The notes beneath the pieces are model-generated. The model made no database searches. It saw only the letters and a program-made list of their open reading frames with translations, and was not told the origin of the DNA. Source: an uncultured Eubacterium sp. (lineage in GTDB: Bacteria > Bacillota > Clostridia > Lachnospirales > Lachnospiraceae). Taken from it: a DNA stretch of 14,998 nt. This document shows, piece by piece, positions 13,498 through 14,998 of this stretch. Where the stretch lies: NCBI GenBank assembly GCA_900550135.1, contig URQO01000045.1, positions 1 to 14,998 on the forward strand, written 5' to 3'. A program made the position numbers and the translations under genes. Position 1 is the stretch's first letter. Each line of letters begins with the position of its first letter.

Positions 13498-13980
13498 ATG
13501 TATGATGAATTAAATAAATTAGCATTAGAAAAATTAGATATAGCATTAGAATATGATGATTTGTATATATATTTAGCTGGTTCATCATTTTATTCAGTAG
13601 AAACTCGTGATACTATGGGAAATAAGGTACAGGCAACTGGTGTTGTGATGGAGGCAATTTATGAAAAATATAGATCAAACCCAGAATTAGAATTAGATAA
13701 GAAAGTATATGAAGCGTTAAAAAAGTTAGGAAAAGAAGGTAGATCTACGGTATATATTACTAATGGAATTGCTGATATAATGTATCAACTAACTGCAGAA
13801 AAAGAAAATAGGGCACCATTTCATTTAAATTGTGAAGAGTTATTAAAGGAATTTAAAAATAATTTATATGATAACAGGGAATTATATAGTAAACCAGCTT
13901 ATACTCGTGAGGGATTACAAGAAATGTTAGAAGAACAAGATAGAGTTCTTCAGGAACAACATAATATGAGGTTGTTTTGA
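13498..13980 (+). CDS. Hypothetical acidic cytoplasmic protein, possible immunity protein
   Basis: 160 aa, family not recognised. ATG 13498 directly follows the previous stop; an in-frame ATG at 13471 would overlap the upstream frame and add a basic RKRKWKSK stretch, which I consider less likely. Ribosome binding is weak (AAAGGAAG at 13477-13484, far upstream), so coupling to the preceding frame is plausible. Seen: an acidic helical start (YDELNKLALEKLDIALEYDDLYIYLAGSSFY), a central stretch with VYITNGIADIMYQLTAEKENR, and a glutamate/glutamine-rich helical end (LQEMLEEQDRVLQEQHN). There is no signal peptide or membrane segment. Its size, charge and place after an orphan tail fit an immunity protein, but sequence alone does not prove this. 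Confidence 0.6.
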   Translation: MYDELNKLALEKLDIALEYDDLYIYLAGSSFYSVETRDTMGNKVQATGVVMEAIYEKYRSNPELELDKKVYEALKKLGKEGRSTVYITNGIADIMYQLTAEKENRAPFHLNCEELLKEFKNNLYDNRELYSKPAYTREGLQEMLEEQDRVLQEQHNMRLF

Positions 13981-14122
13981 ACAGAATATTATGATAAAAA
14001 GTAATGGTTTATGTGTCCCTCTAGTGTAGGGTAGGTGTCACCATCACAGAGATATATGGGAATGGATTAAGAGATTTTAAGGAAGCACAAAAATGAGTTA
14101 AAAGAACATTATGTTTAGGACA

Positions 14123-14147
14123 TATATTATTAAAAAAATAATATATT
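14123..14147. repeat. AT-only inverted repeat before the SpoIIM-like gene
   Basis: ATATATTATT (14123-14132) and its exact complement (14138-14147) around AAAAA. It is A/T only, so thermally weak, with no clear role; it could overlap promoter elements of the next gene. Confidence 0.35.
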
Positions 14148-14172
14148 GTATAAAAACATATTAAGGGAAAAA

Positions 14173-14631
14173 ATGAACGTTAAGTCAAAGCTGACGGATT
14201 ATAAATTTTATGGAATACTTATTGGAGTTATATTAGCAACCATTATATATAACATTGTGCCTTTGGATTTGTATTTTGATACAAATATAATCGAAAAAAA
14301 TATATCTTTTGGCCAATATCTTATTTTTATATTTACAACAAATTTAAAAAAATATTTATTAATATTATTAATTAGTTTTATTGGAAAAAGAAGAGAAATA
14401 TTATCTCTGATTATATGTTATTATTCCTTTAAAATGGCTGCTAATATGGTTGTAGCCTTTCGGTTTGCAAAGTGGCTTTATATTACAGGAGTGATAGAAA
14501 ATGCAATTATAATCGGATTAATTATAATAATGTTAAAAAAAGGAAGTATACGCAAGAATAGAATAATAGGCTTATTGTATATACTTTTATGTAGTATTTT
14601 TGAAAATTTTTTCATTTCTTTTTTTATGTAA
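14173..14631 (+). CDS. Small integral membrane protein, possibly SpoIIM-like
   Basis: 152-aa hydrophobic protein with four or five predicted membrane segments (about residues 12-29, 46-55, 60-71, 76-92, 100-118, 127-150). In many Lachnospiraceae a gene for a stage II sporulation protein M-like protein precedes the XerD-type recombinase. The position, membrane layout and loose features (GILIGVILATIIYNI at the start, a central conserved-looking YYSFKMAANMVVAF) make that the best guess, but similarity is too weak to be sure. I chose ATG 14173 with AAGGGA (14163-14168). An in-frame TTG at 14146 lies in the AT hairpin and has no ribosome binding site. It precedes a repeat-rich gap and the recombinase. 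Confidence 0.6.
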   Translation: MNVKSKLTDYKFYGILIGVILATIIYNIVPLDLYFDTNIIEKNISFGQYLIFIFTTNLKKYLLILLISFIGKRREILSLIICYYSFKMAANMVVAFRFAKWLYITGVIENAIIIGLIIIMLKKGSIRKNRIIGLLYILLCSIFENFFISFFM

Positions 14632-14638
14632 AAAAACA

Positions 14639-14701
14639 ATATGTTGTGACTATAGGTTATGTATATTTACATATGTTGTACATAATGTTATGTAACCCAT
14701 A
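14639..14701. repeat. Tandem imperfect ~32-nt repeat with overlapping dyads
   Basis: Two units (14639-14670 and 14671-14701) share ATATGTTGT (14639-14647, 14671-14679) and GTTATGTA (14656-14663, 14687-14694) in the same order and spacing. Inside them lie two dyads: TATGTA-TATT-TACATA (14658-14673) and TACATAA-TG-TTATGTA (14679-14694). The gap lies directly upstream of the recombinase promoter. It may be an operator or a recombinase binding site. Confidence 0.6.
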
Positions 14702-14732
14702 ATTCATTGAAAGTTCTCCTGAAAAAATTCAA

Positions 14733-14761
14733 TTGATTTTATTAAAAAACCCTTATATAAT
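14733..14761 (+). promoter_or_regulatory. Sigma-A type promoter of the tyrosine recombinase gene
   Basis: TTGATT (14733-14738), a 17-bp spacer and a consensus TATAAT (14756-14761). The predicted leader is about 34 nt and begins just before a hairpin. Confidence 0.7.
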
Positions 14762-14771
14762 AGGATTTATC

Positions 14772-14787
14772 ACTCTTAGATAAGAGT
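14772..14787 (+). promoter_or_regulatory. Leader hairpin before the recombinase ribosome binding site
   Basis: ACTCTTA-GA-TAAGAGT is a perfect 7-bp inverted repeat (practically a 6-bp stem with loop AGAT) ending 5 nt before GAGGA (14793-14797). It would fold near the 5' end of the predicted mRNA and may affect stability or ribosome access. Confidence 0.5.
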
Positions 14788-14801
14788 TTAGCGAGGAAAA
14801 A

Positions 14802-14998
14802 ATGACAAAGTTAATTGAAGAATTCATATTACAATTACATAATGAAAAGAATACTTCAAGCAATACTGAAATTTCTTACAAAAGAGATTTAAAAAAATTA
14901 TATGATTATTTAAAAAAAGAAAACTTTAATGATGATATAAAAACTTTAACAGAAGAAGATTTGGAAGGCTATATACTTTATCTAAAAGACATTGGAAG
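14802..14998 (+). CDS. XerC/XerD-type tyrosine recombinase, N-terminal part (truncated by window edge)
   Basis: The first 65 codons of a site-specific tyrosine recombinase. Seen: MTKLIEEFILQLHNEKNTSSNTEISYKRDLKKLYDYLKKE..., the core-binding SAM-like domain of the XerC/D family with its S-x-x-T-x-x-S/A-Y-x-R-D-L motif. The catalytic R-K-H-R-H-Y domain, expected after about residue 120, lies beyond the window, so activity cannot be judged. The ATG is preceded by GAGGA (14793-14797), with its own promoter at 14733-14761. In related Clostridia the XerD that acts with XerC at dif often sits next to a SpoIIM-like gene, so the chromosomal XerD is the likely identity. A recombinase of an integrative element remains possible because of the accessory-looking DNA upstream. 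Confidence 0.85.
   Translation, partial: MTKLIEEFILQLHNEKNTSSNTEISYKRDLKKLYDYLKKENFNDDIKTLTEEDLEGYILYLKDIG

Noticed and set aside
1..14998. CRISPR array, tRNA or rRNA gene, complete insertion sequence
   Set aside because: I found no regularly spaced repeats, no tRNA-like or rRNA stretches and no transposase frame anywhere in the window.

Overview
The window looks like a stretch of core chromosome from a low-GC, anaerobic Firmicute of the class Clostridia, most likely in or near the Lachnospiraceae. This rests on the AT-rich composition, the AAGGAGG-type ribosome binding sites, the Bacillus-type SOS box at recA, the presence of RNase Y and RqcH, and the gene order yicC-gmk-rpoZ-rimO-pgsA-...-recA-recX-rny. 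The species cannot be named from sequence reading alone.

Layout. Positions 1-508 hold the 3' end of glycogen synthase (glgA, +). It meets rqcH (575-2311, -) across a perfect 18-bp bidirectional terminator hairpin. rqcH and yicC are transcribed apart from two back-to-back promoters whose -35 boxes lie 2 bp apart (2426-2485). A tight plus-strand operon follows, yicC-gmk-rpoZ, ending in a terminator at about 4314. Next comes an unexplained palindromic element of about 214 bp (4330-4543). The housekeeping run continues with rimO, pgsA and a class I PLP aminotransferase (4651-7850), closed by a long two-tier terminator. recA has its own promoter and a perfect LexA box, and recX overlaps its 3' end. 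rny has its own promoter and a 13-nt Shine-Dalgarno match. proC and an ADP-ribose-type Nudix hydrolase follow.

From about 13200 the character changes. An in-frame protein tail without a proper start, abutting the Nudix stop codon, is followed by an unrecognised acidic protein. This looks like debris of a toxin/immunity-type or phage-like cassette. A small SpoIIM-like membrane protein and the first 65 codons of a XerC/D-type tyrosine recombinase end the window. The 170 bp before the recombinase hold tandem repeats, dyads, a strong promoter and a leader hairpin.

How the genes work together. Most are information-processing housekeeping genes: ribosome quality control (RqcH), transcription (omega), nucleotide supply (Gmk), ribosome modification (RimO), DNA repair and SOS (RecA/RecX) and RNA decay (RNase Y, YicC). 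Metabolic genes (GlgA, PgsA, aminotransferase, ProC, Nudix) sit between them. The least ordinary parts are the palindromic element at 4330-4543, the orphan cassette at about 13200-13980, and the repeat/dyad cluster upstream of the recombinase.
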